64,000 nucleotides of DNA from Bacillus sp. V2I10 (GCF_030817055.1 NZ_JAUSYV010000001.1:1574001-1638000); one strand, 5' to 3'. Shown: positions 44,268 to 53,562, numbered from the stretch's first letter. Numbers and translations: made by a program. The notes: generated by a model from the letters alone, not told the origin.

Positions 44268-45179
44268 ATGGATATTAAACAATTGATAACTTTTAAAAAT
44301 GCCGCAGAAAATTTGAACTTTACCCAGACTGCAAAAATTTTAAATTTTGCACAATCAAGTGTAACTGTCCAAATTAAAGCTCTCGAAGATGAAATTGGTA
44401 AACCCTTATTTGAGCGTCTAGGAAAACGATTGATTTTAACAGAGGCTGGACACAAGTTTAAACTATATGCTGAAAAGATGATAAGACTAAACGAAGAAGC
44501 GATCATGGCTGTGAACGGAGAAGAAGAACCAACTGGCACCTTAATAATTGGTGCCCAAGAGAGCCAGTGTACCTATCGTTTACCTCCAATTCTTAAAGAA
44601 TTCAAGGCTACATTTCCCAAAGTTAAACTCATCTTTAAGCCTGCACATTCTGACGAAATGGCGAGAAATAATCTTATGGAGGGTTTAGTAGATGTTGCCT
44701 TTATTATGGATATAAGTAAGCCTGAGGGATCATTAAGAGTGGAGCAACTTATCAAAGAGGAGTTCAAAATGGTCATCGCACCAAATCACCCCAAACCAGT
44801 GCTCTCGATAGATGACCTTAAGGATGAGACTCTTTTGCTTACAGAAATGGGATGTTCTTACAGAGTGATGTTTGAAGACTCCCTTAAATCGGCAGGAGTA
44901 TACCCACTGGATAAAATAGAATTTAGTAGTATCGAGGCAATCAAACAATGTGTAATAGCAGGACTAGGAATAGCGCTATTACCAGAGATGGTAGTGAAAA
45001 AAGATATTAAGGAGGGGAGAATGAAGGAAATACCATGGAAGGATTCCACATCTTCACTTTTTACTCAAATTGCTTGGCATAAAGATAAATGGATGACTCC
45101 TCCTTTAGAGGCATTTATTAATTTAACTCGTAAGATTTTTTTATCCGATGACTACTTCAACCAAAAGGGTTTTTCTTAG
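44268..45179 (+). CDS. LysR-family transcriptional regulator
   Basis: 303 aa. N-terminal winged HTH MDIKQLITFKNAAENLNFTQ followed by TAKILNFAQSSVTVQIKALE is typical; the C-terminal part is a periplasmic-binding-like effector domain. The ATG at 44268 follows AAGAGGCGGG; the ATG at 44214 lies upstream in the divergent promoter region. Likely controls the adjacent flavin reductase gene and itself. Confidence 0.85.
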   Translation: MDIKQLITFKNAAENLNFTQTAKILNFAQSSVTVQIKALEDEIGKPLFERLGKRLILTEAGHKFKLYAEKMIRLNEEAIMAVNGEEEPTGTLIIGAQESQCTYRLPPILKEFKATFPKVKLIFKPAHSDEMARNNLMEGLVDVAFIMDISKPEGSLRVEQLIKEEFKMVIAPNHPKPVLSIDDLKDETLLLTEMGCSYRVMFEDSLKSAGVYPLDKIEFSSIEAIKQCVIAGLGIALLPEMVVKKDIKEGRMKEIPWKDSTSSLFTQIAWHKDKWMTPPLEAFINLTRKIFLSDDYFNQKGFS

Positions 45180-45516
45180 TAACGGCAACCTTTTTTACTA
45201 CCTTTTGGGGCGTAAGTTTCGGTACTTACATTAATAATTTTACCCATCAGTAAGACAAAAGTATTTGTTTGTTTCACTTATTTAAACTGGTGTGAAGGGG
45301 TCCTGGCAGCGACAGTAAATCCATTTTGGTTTCAATGATAGTACGTGGTCTGAAAATAGAGATTGTGAAGAATTGTACTTAAACTAATGGGTGCCAGAGT
45401 GAAATAAAAGCATATTAGAATTAATAACGCTTGGGCTTAGATCCAAGCGTTGATAGGTGTAGTATTAGTTTGTTATTCGGTATGCTATTTCAAATGTTTG
45501 AATAATAAACTTACTG
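45180..45516. other. Gap with repeat fragment
   Basis: No gene seen. It carries an island repeat fragment, AGAGATTGTGAAGAATTGTA, at 45357-45387, shared with 40651 and 47951. Confidence 0.5.
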
Positions 45517-45660
45517 TTAAAGATTATCTGTATTAATTCTTGGGGTTTCTGGTTCAAGAGCCGCTGCTGCCCTAGCATTATCATTATGTCGATCGTTTTT
45601 GTATCTATCTAATTTACTGTATCTTTCTATGTGTTTGGAAGTTTTCTTTTTGTCAGCCAC
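45517..45660 (-). CDS. Small hypothetical protein (47 aa)
   Basis: GTG start with TAGGAGGTGATAAG directly upstream, an excellent RBS. The product MADKKKTSKHIERYSKLDRY continues charged and ends ALEPETPRINTDNL. Not recognised. The RBS and coherent charged sequence support translation although the frame is short. Confidence 0.6.
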   Translation of the reverse strand: MADKKKTSKHIERYSKLDRYKNDRHNDNARAAAALEPETPRINTDNL

Positions 45661-45894
45661 CTTATCACCTCCTACGGATAATATGTCCAACTTTTACCTT
45701 GAAAATAAAAATGGTTGAAGCAAATTAATATTTCTTAACGCTTTTAACAAACCGGTGCTTGAACGATAGAAGGATTTGTCGTGATGGTAGCTCCCTCGCT
45801 TATTGAAGTAAAGTGGCAGGATTGTTGAAGAAGAACATAAGAAAATGCCAAGTTGGGAAATTTACATGTAAGTTGTTTTTAGGAGGCTAATTAG

Positions 45895-46500
45895 ATGGAT
45901 TTATCCTTTATTTGGAAAGAGTTTGTATTAATTATTGCTGGTATTTTCTTGTTAAGAGTAGGTGAAAGAAAATCCATATCTCAAATGACCCTTGCTCAAA
46001 CAATCGTTATGATTTCCATTGGAACAATTATAGTTCAACCTATTGTAGAAAAAAGTGTAATCAAAGCTATTGTTGGGTGCAGCAATCTTTGTGGTTTCTA
46101 TCATCATTCTGGAATATTTAGAACTCAAATTTAACATTTTTGAAAGGTCATTACGGGTAAATCAAAAATAGTTATCGAGAATGGTACTTTGAATACGCAG
46201 AACCTAAAAAAGTTACGTCTAACAGTTGACCAATTGGAAATGAGGATGCGTAATCAGGGAATATCTAAAATAGAGGATGTAAAAACTGCAACCATTGAAC
46301 CTAATGGACTGCTTGGTTATGAATTGAAGGATAATGCAAAACCCTTAACTGTCGGAGAGTTCAAGAAACTTTTAGAATCTTATTTTCGAACGCAAAGTGT
46401 TGACCAAAACAGAAATCAAAACTCATCTCCAAAAAAGGAGAATATTTTTGAAGAAATTAATAATTTAAGACAACAAGACCATCCAGACTATTTAAATTAA
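45895..46500 (+). pseudogene. DUF421 (YetF/YrbG-like) membrane protein, double frameshift
   Basis: The first 60 codons (MDLSFIWKEFVLIIAGIFLL ... TIIVQPIVEKSVIKAIVG) are the two to three membrane helices of DUF421. The last ~100 codons (LNTQNLKKLRLTVDQLEMRM...) are its soluble domain, in the same frame. Between them an extra G near 46077 and a missing base near 46147 shift the frame: corrected reading gives GAAIFVVSIIILEYLELKFN then ITGKSKIVIENG. TAA at 46132 stops the shifted reading. AGGAGG lies upstream. Confidence 0.75.
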
Positions 46501-46842
46501 AGTATTTTTGTTCTTAAACTGAGCTGCCATTTTTGGCGGCTTTTCTTATTGAGCTACGAAGCAGGATAGTTTAAGAGTAGGTAATGTAAAATGGTAAGTA
46601 TGTTTCGGCAATATCTGTATTAATCATATTGTTTATTTAATGGAAGATGAAGGGACTTACATCCAATTCCCCTAATAAATATTCGTTTTACTTACTTAAC
46701 TCCTGTTACAACGCTGTGCAGTCATTTTATATTTTCAAAATAAGTGGGGATAATATTTCAATGAGTTCTCTTCTTGAAACAGTAAAAAGTAGTTGAGAAT
46801 AGACTTTAAAGTTCTCAAAAGATGAATGGGGTTTACAACTAA
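46501..46842 (+). other. Gap between the two DUF421 genes
   Basis: A terminator-like stem GCTGCC/GGCGGC with TTTTCTT is at 46522-46547 and a repeat fragment GCAGGATAGTTTAAGAG at 46561. No gene is seen in the remainder. Confidence 0.5.
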
Positions 46843-47208
46843 ATGAAATTTATGTACTTAACAATTGAACTTATAGTTGGATTTTTTTTTCTATTTATAA
46901 TCGTTAAGTTTGTAGGGAAAAAAATCATTAATCAAATATCTCCTTTTACTTTTATCGCAGCTATTGTATTGGGAGAACTATTAGGAAATGCTTTATACGA
47001 TCATAAAATAGGAGTATTTTATATTGTTTATTCGATGACCATTTGGGGAGGATTACTTTTTTTAGTTGAATATCTAAGTCAAAAATTCCTTACATTCAGG
47101 GGAGTCGTTGAAGGTAAACCCTCTGCACGTAGTTATTCCATTAAAGGGCAGTATTCTTGCGTTTTAAACTGTAAATTTAATTGTTTAAGAAGGAAGGAGG
47201 AAGCATGA
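46843..47208 (+). pseudogene. Second DUF421 membrane protein, C-terminally truncated
   Basis: 121 codons. Helices and the loop KFVGKKIINQISPFTFIAAI then VLGELLGNALYDHKIGVFYI match the N-terminal half of YetF-type DUF421 proteins. After VVEGKPSA the frame becomes unrelated and Cys-rich (YSCVLNCKFNCLRRKEEA), and the ~100-aa soluble domain is missing; the next gene starts at once. Read as broken. Confidence 0.65.
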
Positions 47209-47816
47209 ACAATAATAAGCTGATAAAAAAGTTTGATAAACAAGCCAATACTTACGATCGAATAAGAGAAAAAGAAATCCAAAGGAAATGGAGAGAAAAA
47301 TTAATTAAAGAGGCCAAAGGATCCGTTCTTGAAGTAGCAGTCGGAGCTGGAGGAAACTTTCCGTATTATAACCCAGAGAAGATTGGGAAAATTACAGCGG
47401 TGGATTTTAGTCCTAAAATGCTGGAGAAAGCAAGGGTTGCAGCTCTTCAGTATCATCTTCCAGTTGAAATTATTGAAAGTGACATTGATCAATTGGAGTT
47501 TGAAGAGAATCAGTTCGATACCATTGTTTCGACGCTTTCTTTTTGTGGTTATCCTCAACCTTTACAAACGTTAGAGAACCTAAGTAAATGGTGTAAACCA
47601 AGGGGACAAATATTGTTATTGGAGCATGGGATCAGCTCCAATTTTTTATTCTCAAAGTTACAGAAGATATTAGATCCTATGTTTGTGAGAATGATTGGGT
47701 GCCATCAAAACCGAAACATCATGGAACTGATTAGCCTTTCTGCTATTGAAATACAGAAAGTAGAACATCATTGGTTCGATGTTTTCCATCTGGTTTGGGC
47801 GAAACCCAAAAAATAA
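47205..47816 (+). CDS. Class I SAM-dependent methyltransferase
   Basis: 203 aa. It has SAM motif I VLEVAVGAGGNFPYY, motif II AVDFSPKMLEKAR and post-I DTIVSTLSFCGYPQP, as in UbiE/phospholipid N-methyltransferase-like proteins. The start is the ATG at 47205 behind AGGAAGGAGGAAG. It overlaps the end of the broken DUF421 frame by 4 nt, which suggests the fusion of two formerly separate segments. Substrate unknown. Confidence 0.8.
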   Translation: MNNNKLIKKFDKQANTYDRIREKEIQRKWREKLIKEAKGSVLEVAVGAGGNFPYYNPEKIGKITAVDFSPKMLEKARVAALQYHLPVEIIESDIDQLEFEENQFDTIVSTLSFCGYPQPLQTLENLSKWCKPRGQILLLEHGISSNFLFSKLQKILDPMFVRMIGCHQNRNIMELISLSAIEIQKVEHHWFDVFHLVWAKPKK

Positions 47817-48185
47817 CTGGTGGGTAGATTTGGACATACACAGCTCTTATTCAACAAACGGGCAGGATAGTTGAAGAGTGGTTTCAAGAGTTTGATCAAC
47901 AATCGGGCCATATAATTGAACAACATCTTTAAAGAAAACTGAATATAAATGAGATTGTGAAGAATTGTACTTAAACTATCTTACAGAATAATTGAAGAAT
48001 AGGATTATGCACTAAGGCATTGGAGAAATATATGAGGTGTTTTGGTTATAATCTTATTTTTGGCATAGGCCAAAACGAATAAAGATAAGCAATAATAGTG
48101 ATTAATTTGCTTCTGATGTAGAAGATAATGCTAATGCTACCCCAAAAATTAGATTTTCACTCTAACTTTTGGAGTACATTAATAA
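47817..48185. other. Gap with island repeat R2
   Basis: Filled mostly by R2 copy 2 (47858-47980). No gene is seen in the AT-rich rest. Confidence 0.5.
47858..47980 (+). repeat. Island repeat R2, copy 2
   Basis: ACGGGCAGGATAGTTGAAGA, TTTCAAGAGTTTGATCAACA and CCATATAATTGAACAACA match copy 1 nearly base for base; AGATTGTGAAGAATTGTACT closes it. Confidence 0.75.
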
Positions 48186-49406
48186 TTAGGACATGTATTT
48201 ACTTTTGGTTTTTGATAAATTTATTGTATTATTTTTTATTAAATGAACTAATAAGGCGATTAAAGGCAAAGCTGTTCCAATGAGTAAAGTTACTTCACTA
48301 TTAAATTTATAGTAAGTATAACTTCCAATCCATGAACCAAAGGCTCCTCCCAAAAAGAAAATAGTCATATATAATCCATTAAGTCTGTTTCTTATCTCGG
48401 GACTCAAACCAAAGATAACTTTTTGACCTAATAATAAATTTCCTGATACACCAATATCAATGCTAATTCCGGAGATAAGGATTAAAATTACACTAAATAG
48501 TGAATGATCTTGAACAAAAAATAATAGTACGATAGATAATAGTACGAGCGCCATTGATACATTAGTCATTGTAAAAATATAACCTTTATCTGCTATTTTA
48601 CCAATAGTAGGAGTTAATAAAGCTCCAGCTATTGCAACAAAGCCAATTAATGCAATTTCATTATTTGAAAAATGTAATGGCTTAGACCTTAATAAAATTG
48701 GGATAACTGTCCAATAAAGACTAAATGTTGCAAATAAACATGCGTGATAAAAAGCTCTTTGTTGTAAAGGAGATGTATTTATTAGTAGCTTCACCATAGA
48801 AGCTATTAAATTTGGATATAACATGTTACTAGTCGATACTACTTCATAGTTGGGCAAAAATTTTATAATTAACAGTAATACGGCAACTAGCGTTATTAAT
48901 GAAAAAAGAAATACCATTCTCCAGCCGAACCAGTCAGCTATTCCGATAGATAATGGGCGAGCAATCATAATCCCAATCAATAAACCACTCATCACTTTAC
49001 CCACATATTTACCTGTCTCTTCAACGGGCACAATCCTCATTGTTAGTGGAACTAACATTTGAGCCGCACAGGCTCCAATGCCAATTATGGTTGTTAATAT
49101 TAAAAAAACAATTCCATTTGTCGAAATTAGCGTACCAATTAATGAAATAATAGTAAGCCCGATAAGAATTCCTATTATTTTCTTACTTTTAAATAAGTCA
49201 GCCATTGGTACGATAAAAAATAAGCCCAATCCATACCCAATTTGTGTCAAGGTAGTGAGCAATCCAGATAAATCAGAAGAGATGTTCAGATCTTTTGCAA
49301 TGAATTGTACAATTGGTTGTGCATAATAAATATTAGCAGCAAGTGAACCACAACTAATTGCCAAAATAAATATTAGAAAATTTGTCTTTTTAGTCAACTT
49401 TATCAT
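48186..49406 (-). CDS. MFS transporter (YnfM-like)
   Basis: 406 aa with 12 predicted helices. The start ISCGSLAANIYYAQPIVQFI and GYGLGLFFIVPMADLF (MFS loop 2-3) resemble the YnfM/drug-type exporters. The TetR-type regulator gene lies 62 nt upstream on the same strand, with an inverted repeat between them, so export of a toxic compound is likely. Substrate unknown. Confidence 0.8.
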   Translation of the reverse strand: MIKLTKKTNFLIFILAISCGSLAANIYYAQPIVQFIAKDLNISSDLSGLLTTLTQIGYGLGLFFIVPMADLFKSKKIIGILIGLTIISLIGTLISTNGIVFLILTTIIGIGACAAQMLVPLTMRIVPVEETGKYVGKVMSGLLIGIMIARPLSIGIADWFGWRMVFLFSLITLVAVLLLIIKFLPNYEVVSTSNMLYPNLIASMVKLLINTSPLQQRAFYHACLFATFSLYWTVIPILLRSKPLHFSNNEIALIGFVAIAGALLTPTIGKIADKGYIFTMTNVSMALVLLSIVLLFFVQDHSLFSVILILISGISIDIGVSGNLLLGQKVIFGLSPEIRNRLNGLYMTIFFLGGAFGSWIGSYTYYKFNSEVTLLIGTALPLIALLVHLIKNNTINLSKTKSKYMS

Positions 49407-49429
49407 CCCTTTTGTTTATTCTTATTGTT

Positions 49430-49451
49430 TTTTGGTATGTTCGTTCCAAAA
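49430..49451 (-). promoter_or_regulatory. Candidate TetR operator before the MFS gene
   Basis: Perfect inverted repeat TTTTGG (49430-49435) and CCAAAA (49446-49451) around TATGTTCGTT. A related TCGTTCCGAAAA lies upstream of the tetR gene near 50080. Confidence 0.4.
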
Positions 49452-49468
49452 TACTTAAAAAAGAAAGA

Positions 49469-50044
49469 CTATAGGTCTGCAATAGTCTTATCCACTAGAT
49501 TATAGGCTAGATTTTTCTCTTTTTTATATCTGGACATTAAATTAATGCTATGATTTAAACTTAATAAAGAATATGCAACTAATTCAGAGTTAGCCTCTTG
49601 TGAAATTTCTTCTTTCTTTTTTCCTTCTTCAATGACTTGCTTAAATACTTTTTCAAGTTCATTAAAATCATTTAGAAGTATTTCTTCTATAGAAGGATCA
49701 ATATGTCCAATAAGCAGAGAAGAATTAGTTATAATACAACTTTTGGGAATGTCATCTGAATAGCATTTTTCAATATGTTGATAAAAAAAGGATTTAAGTG
49801 ATGCTTTAGTGTTTATACCACTAAAAAGTAAATTTCTCTTTCGATAGCCATAGTTTTTATAATGTTCTAAAACCAGTTTAAATAGTTCATCCTTATCTCC
49901 AAAACTATCGTAGAGAGTAGATCGACTTATTCCCATCGTTTCAATAAGATCTGAGATATATGTAGCGTCATAACCTTTTTCCCAGAATAAATACATAGCT
50001 TTATCCAAAGCATGTACTTTGTTAAAACTAATACTTCTACCCAA
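49469..50044 (-). CDS. TetR/AcrR-family regulator
   Basis: 191 aa. The HTH is clear: DKAMYLFWEKGYDATYISDL then MGISRSTLYDSFGDKDELFK, the AcrR/NemR subgroup. The TTG at 50044 is preceded by GGGGGTG. It lies directly upstream of the MFS gene and probably represses it and itself. Confidence 0.82.
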   Translation of the reverse strand: MGRSISFNKVHALDKAMYLFWEKGYDATYISDLIETMGISRSTLYDSFGDKDELFKLVLEHYKNYGYRKRNLLFSGINTKASLKSFFYQHIEKCYSDDIPKSCIITNSSLLIGHIDPSIEEILLNDFNELEKVFKQVIEEGKKKEEISQEANSELVAYSLLSLNHSINLMSRYKKEKNLAYNLVDKTIADL

Positions 50045-50521
50045 TTTACAACACCCCCATTCATATAATTTAGTATAAAGTTTTCGGAACGATGAGTCCA
50101 GAAAAACTTATCTTGAAATCAAGTCTTCCGTTAAAGGGCGCTTTTCTTCGATAAGACAACATAAATGATATTCAACAATCGGGGGCATTTCTGGAATAAT
50201 CATGCAGCGATTAATGTTCTGGTCTGAGTAATGTACTTGTTCAGATAATGCAAATGCTATTGAATGTTTTGAAAGAGGTTTGTTTTGACCACATTATTGA
50301 CCACATTTTCACCGAAAGAGTATGAATTTTTACGAATTTGAAATTCATCATTTTGAAGAAATGTTAAGTTGACATATATATAGAAGAAAAATGAAAAAAC
50401 CTGATTTTCCAAGTTAATAATAAAAAGATGTTCGCTTTTCCTATTTTTATGGGAGGTTATAATGTGACATCAATGGTCATTTCTAGTACGATAAAATTAT
50501 CAAAGGATTAGGAGTGAGAAA
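50045..50521. other. Right end of the island and ytkL upstream region
   Basis: No gene seen. It holds a CAACAATCGGGGGCATT fragment of the island repeats (50173), the right double TGACCACATT motif (50285-50310), a TTGACA at 50370 without a convincing -10, and TAGGAGTGAG before ytkL. Confidence 0.5.
50285..50310. repeat. Right copy of double TGACCACATT motif
   Basis: TTGACCACATTATTGACCAC then ATTTTC; same direction as the left copy at 38401, differing in the spacer between the two half motifs by one base. Confidence 0.5.
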
Positions 50522-51202
50522 ATGAAGGTTTCATACCATGGACATTCAGTTGTAAAAATTCAAACGGATAAACATACGATTGTCATTGATCCATTTATAA
50601 ATGGAAATGGCCAGACAGACTTGAAGGTTGAAGATTTGAAAGTTGATGTTATTTTACTGTCGCATGGTCATAATGACCACGTCGGCGATACCATTCAGCT
50701 TGCGAAACAAAACAATGCCCTGGTTGTTGCTCCTTTTGAACTTGCTACATATTTAGGATGGAAAGGTTTAAATGTTCATCCTATGCACATTGGCGGATCG
50801 CACAAATTTGAATTTGGAACGGTTAAATTAACACAGGCATTTCATGGTTCAAGCTATGAGGAAGAGGAACAAAAAATCATTTATACAGGCATGCCAGCCG
50901 GAATTCTCTTTAAAAAAGAAGGGAAAACGGTTTACCATGCAGGGGATACAGCTCTCTATTCAGACATGAAACTTCTTGGCGAATTTGAAGATATAGATCT
51001 TGCCTTTTTGCCGATCGGGGATAATTTTACAATGGGTCCTGAGGATGCGGTGATTGCAGCGAAGTGGATTAAAGCAAAGACCGTAGTTCCTATGCATTAT
51101 AATACGTTTCCTGTCATTGAACAGGATCCAAAAGAATTTGTCAGCAGGCTCTCAGGCAAAACCGGAAAAGTCATGGAAGCTGGAGAATCTATTAAACTGT
51201 AA
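50522..51202 (+). CDS. ytkL: Metal-dependent hydrolase, UPF0173 (YtkL)
   Basis: 226 aa metallo-beta-lactamase fold. The zinc motif LSHGHNDHVGD is near residue 53, with HAGDTALYSDM and a C-terminal VPMHYNTFP. The family is conserved but its substrate is unknown. AGGAGTGAG lies before the ATG. Core synteny resumes here. Confidence 0.9.
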   Translation: MKVSYHGHSVVKIQTDKHTIVIDPFINGNGQTDLKVEDLKVDVILLSHGHNDHVGDTIQLAKQNNALVVAPFELATYLGWKGLNVHPMHIGGSHKFEFGTVKLTQAFHGSSYEEEEQKIIYTGMPAGILFKKEGKTVYHAGDTALYSDMKLLGEFEDIDLAFLPIGDNFTMGPEDAVIAAKWIKAKTVVPMHYNTFPVIEQDPKEFVSRLSGKTGKVMEAGESIKL

Positions 51203-51208
51203 AAACGC

Positions 51209-51236
51209 AGGCGGGGGTTATTCCTCCGCTTTTTTC
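51209..51236 (+). terminator. ytkL terminator
   Basis: GCGGGGG / CCTCCGC stem with one G-T pair, followed by TTTTTT. Confidence 0.7.
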
Positions 51237-51330
51237 TATGTCTATTTTTCTTCTCTTATATCCCCGTGTTTTCGCATGAATGAGAGGACCAGCGCATAAA
51301 ATGAAACAAGCTGTAAAAAGGAGTTGGTCA

Positions 51331-51573
51331 ATGATGCGTATTCTTTATATCTTACTTGCGGGAGCTGTTGTGTATTTTGCTTTGCCCCGTCTGGATTTTT
51401 CAAGCAGCAGTTCACTTGAAAGCTTATTTTCTCTTATTTGGCTGATATTTGCTTTATTTGTGATAGGCGGCAATATGACGGGACTGATTTATACTCCTAA
51501 AAAACGTTTAACAAAACATTCAGCTGTGCGTAAATACCAGGCAAAAACAAAGCAGCGTGCAGCCGCTCGTTGA
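51331..51573 (+). CDS. Small membrane protein (80 aa)
   Basis: Two hydrophobic helices (ILYILLAGAVVYFALP and LFSLIWLIFALFVIGG) and a very basic tail (TPKKRLTKHSAVRKYQAKTK). AAAAAGGAG lies 7 nt before the ATG at 51331. Function and family unknown; it stands between ytkL and ytoI. Confidence 0.65.
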   Translation: MMRILYILLAGAVVYFALPRLDFSSSSSLESLFSLIWLIFALFVIGGNMTGLIYTPKKRLTKHSAVRKYQAKTKQRAAAR

Positions 51574-51643
51574 TATAAAGCGTTCACACCCTTATAATGA
51601 AATTGGAAGATTAGAATGGCTGATGAAAAAAGGGTGAAGAAGC

Positions 51644-52963
51644 TTGGCAACGAAGCATGAACAAATACTGCAGCATATTGATTCCCTCCCGATTGGAGAA
51701 AAAATCTCGGTCCGGCAGATTGCAAAAGATATGAGTGTGAGCGAGGGTACAGCCTATCGTGCGATAAAAGAAGCAGAAAACAAAGGGTATGTCAGTACGA
51801 TAGAGCGGGTTGGAACAATACGGATTGAAAAAAAGAAAAAAGAAAACATCGAAAAACTCACTTATGCTGAGGTTGTAAATATTGTTGATGGACAAGTACT
51901 TGGAGGTCGTGCGGGACTTCATAAAACGCTGAATAAGTTTGTCATCGGCGCAATGAAACTAGAAGCAATGATGCGTTATACAGGCGCCGGCAACCTGCTG
52001 ATTGTAGGGAACCGCACGAATGCCCATCAGCTTGCAATTGAAGCGGGTGCTGCCGTGCTGATAACAGGCGGCTTTGACACGGACGAGCATGTAAAAAAAA
52101 TTGCCGATGATGCAGAGCTTCCGATTATTTCAACGAGCTATGACACCTTTACTGTTGCAACCATGATCAACAGGGCCATTTACGATCAGCTTATTAAAAA
52201 AGAAATTGTTCTTGTAGAGGACATCTTAACATCGCTGGATAAGACCGTTTGCCTGAATACAACCGATCCAATTGAGGAATGGTATCAGCATAATTATAAA
52301 ACAGGCCACGGCCGTTTTCCTGTTGTCGATCATAATTTAAAAGTACAGGGAATGGTTACATCTAAAGATGTGATGGGCTATGATCGCCATGTCCTTGTAG
52401 AAAAAGTGATGACGAAAAACCCGATTACCGTTATTGGAAAAACATCCGTGGCATCTGCAGCACAAATGATGGTCTGGGAAGGCATCGAAGTATTGCCGGT
52501 TGTCGATCAGAACAATCGTCTTGAAGGAATGATCAGTCGTCAGGACGTGCTTCAGGCGCTGCAGATGATTCAAAGACAACCTCAAATCGGCGAAAAACTG
52601 GATGATATTGTGACAAACCAATTTGTGGTGATTGCCGAGGATGCAAAAAAGGCAAATGTTTATCGCTTCCAGGTCAGTCCCCAAATGACTAATCATCTTG
52701 GCACGATTTCTTATGGAGTGTTTACAACAGTCGTCACAGAAGCGACCAACCGCTATTTGCGTGCACAAAAAAAAGGAGAAATTGTTGTTGAGAATATAAC
52801 TATTTATTTCATGAAGCCTGTTCAGATGGATAGTATACTTGAGGTTCATCCGAAAATCCTTGAAGTCGGACGCAAGTTTGGAAAAATAGATGTTGAAGTG
52901 TTCAGCAATGGCGTTGTTGTCGGAAAAGCGATGATGATGGTCCAGCTTATTGAGAGAAGTTAA
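51644..52963 (+). CDS. ytoI: HTH-DRTGG-CBS-hotdog regulatory protein YtoI
   Basis: 439 aa. An N-terminal winged HTH (ISVRQIAKDMSVSEGTAYRA) is followed by a DRTGG domain, two CBS domains (GRFPVVDHNLKVQGMVTSKD and EVLPVVDQNNRLEGMISRQD) and a C-terminal hotdog thioesterase-like domain. Probably a ligand-sensing regulator; CBS pairs bind adenylates. It starts with TTG at 51644 and equals the length of B. subtilis YtoI. Strong terminator follows. Confidence 0.9.
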   Translation: MATKHEQILQHIDSLPIGEKISVRQIAKDMSVSEGTAYRAIKEAENKGYVSTIERVGTIRIEKKKKENIEKLTYAEVVNIVDGQVLGGRAGLHKTLNKFVIGAMKLEAMMRYTGAGNLLIVGNRTNAHQLAIEAGAAVLITGGFDTDEHVKKIADDAELPIISTSYDTFTVATMINRAIYDQLIKKEIVLVEDILTSLDKTVCLNTTDPIEEWYQHNYKTGHGRFPVVDHNLKVQGMVTSKDVMGYDRHVLVEKVMTKNPITVIGKTSVASAAQMMVWEGIEVLPVVDQNNRLEGMISRQDVLQALQMIQRQPQIGEKLDDIVTNQFVVIAEDAKKANVYRFQVSPQMTNHLGTISYGVFTTVVTEATNRYLRAQKKGEIVVENITIYFMKPVQMDSILEVHPKILEVGRKFGKIDVEVFSNGVVVGKAMMMVQLIERS

Positions 52964-52975
52964 TGCAGGTATATA

Positions 52976-53001
52976 AAAAGGACGGAGAGCCGTCCTTTTT
53001 C
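52976..53001 (+). terminator. ytoI terminator
   Basis: AAAAAGGACGG / CCGTCCTTTTT with loop AGAG. Confidence 0.9.
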
Positions 53002-53040
53002 TTTTTTAAGCAATAAGAAAGGATAACATTTTGCGTATGG

Positions 53041-53117
53041 ATGAAGCGGCAGCTCTCAGCTCCTCGGTCAGAACAGATCCGCCATGCCTGCGCTGACCAA
53101 GGCGCTTCCGCTTTCTA
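53041..53117 (-). repeat. Dispersed GC-rich repeat, copy C
   Basis: Read on the minus strand: GCGGAAGCGCCTTGGTCAGC, GCAGGCATGGC, GTTCTGACCGAGGAGCT. It lies at the 3' end of ytpI, whose stop is at 53119. Confidence 0.7.
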
Positions 53118-53118
53118 A

Positions 53119-53415
53119 TCAGCCTTGTTTGGATTCCTTAACGGCAAAAGGCAAATAATGTTTATAAGCTTTATATCCTGCCCAGCTGCTGGCGAGTCCG
53201 ACGATCATAAAAATGATTCCAACGACTAATGATACAGTTGAATGAAAAAGAAATAATTGATTGAGTCCAAAGAAAAAGACGAAAATTCCAAGTGCAATGC
53301 TTGATTTTGCAGAGAGCCACTGCTTCTCCATAGGTTTTTTTGTTCTGTAGAATTTCACTTTATAGAAGAGATAAAAGGAAAATGCAAAGATAATCAGAAT
53401 TACGAATACAGGCAT
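53119..53415 (-). CDS. ytpI: YtpI-like membrane protein
   Basis: 98 aa with three hydrophobic helices: VFVILIIFAFSFYLFYKVKF, SIALGIFVFFFGLNQLFLF, and SLVVGIIFMIVGLASSWAGY. ATGGAGG precedes the ATG at 53415; the frame runs 31 codons further without RBS. Convergent with ytoI and divergent from nrnA, as in B. subtilis. Function unknown. Confidence 0.82.
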   Translation of the reverse strand: MPVFVILIIFAFSFYLFYKVKFYRTKKPMEKQWLSAKSSIALGIFVFFFGLNQLFLFHSTVSLVVGIIFMIVGLASSWAGYKAYKHYLPFAVKESKQG

Positions 53416-53562
53416 TAAGTAAAACCTCCATATTAAACTTACATCCTCTATTTTAATCATTCTTGAAGTGAATTGCCATAACCAAAGAGAAGATTCGCTT
53501 TTCTGCACGGTGGTTTTTATGATTTAATTAGTCTATAAGCAGGTACGCAAAGGAGATTACAT

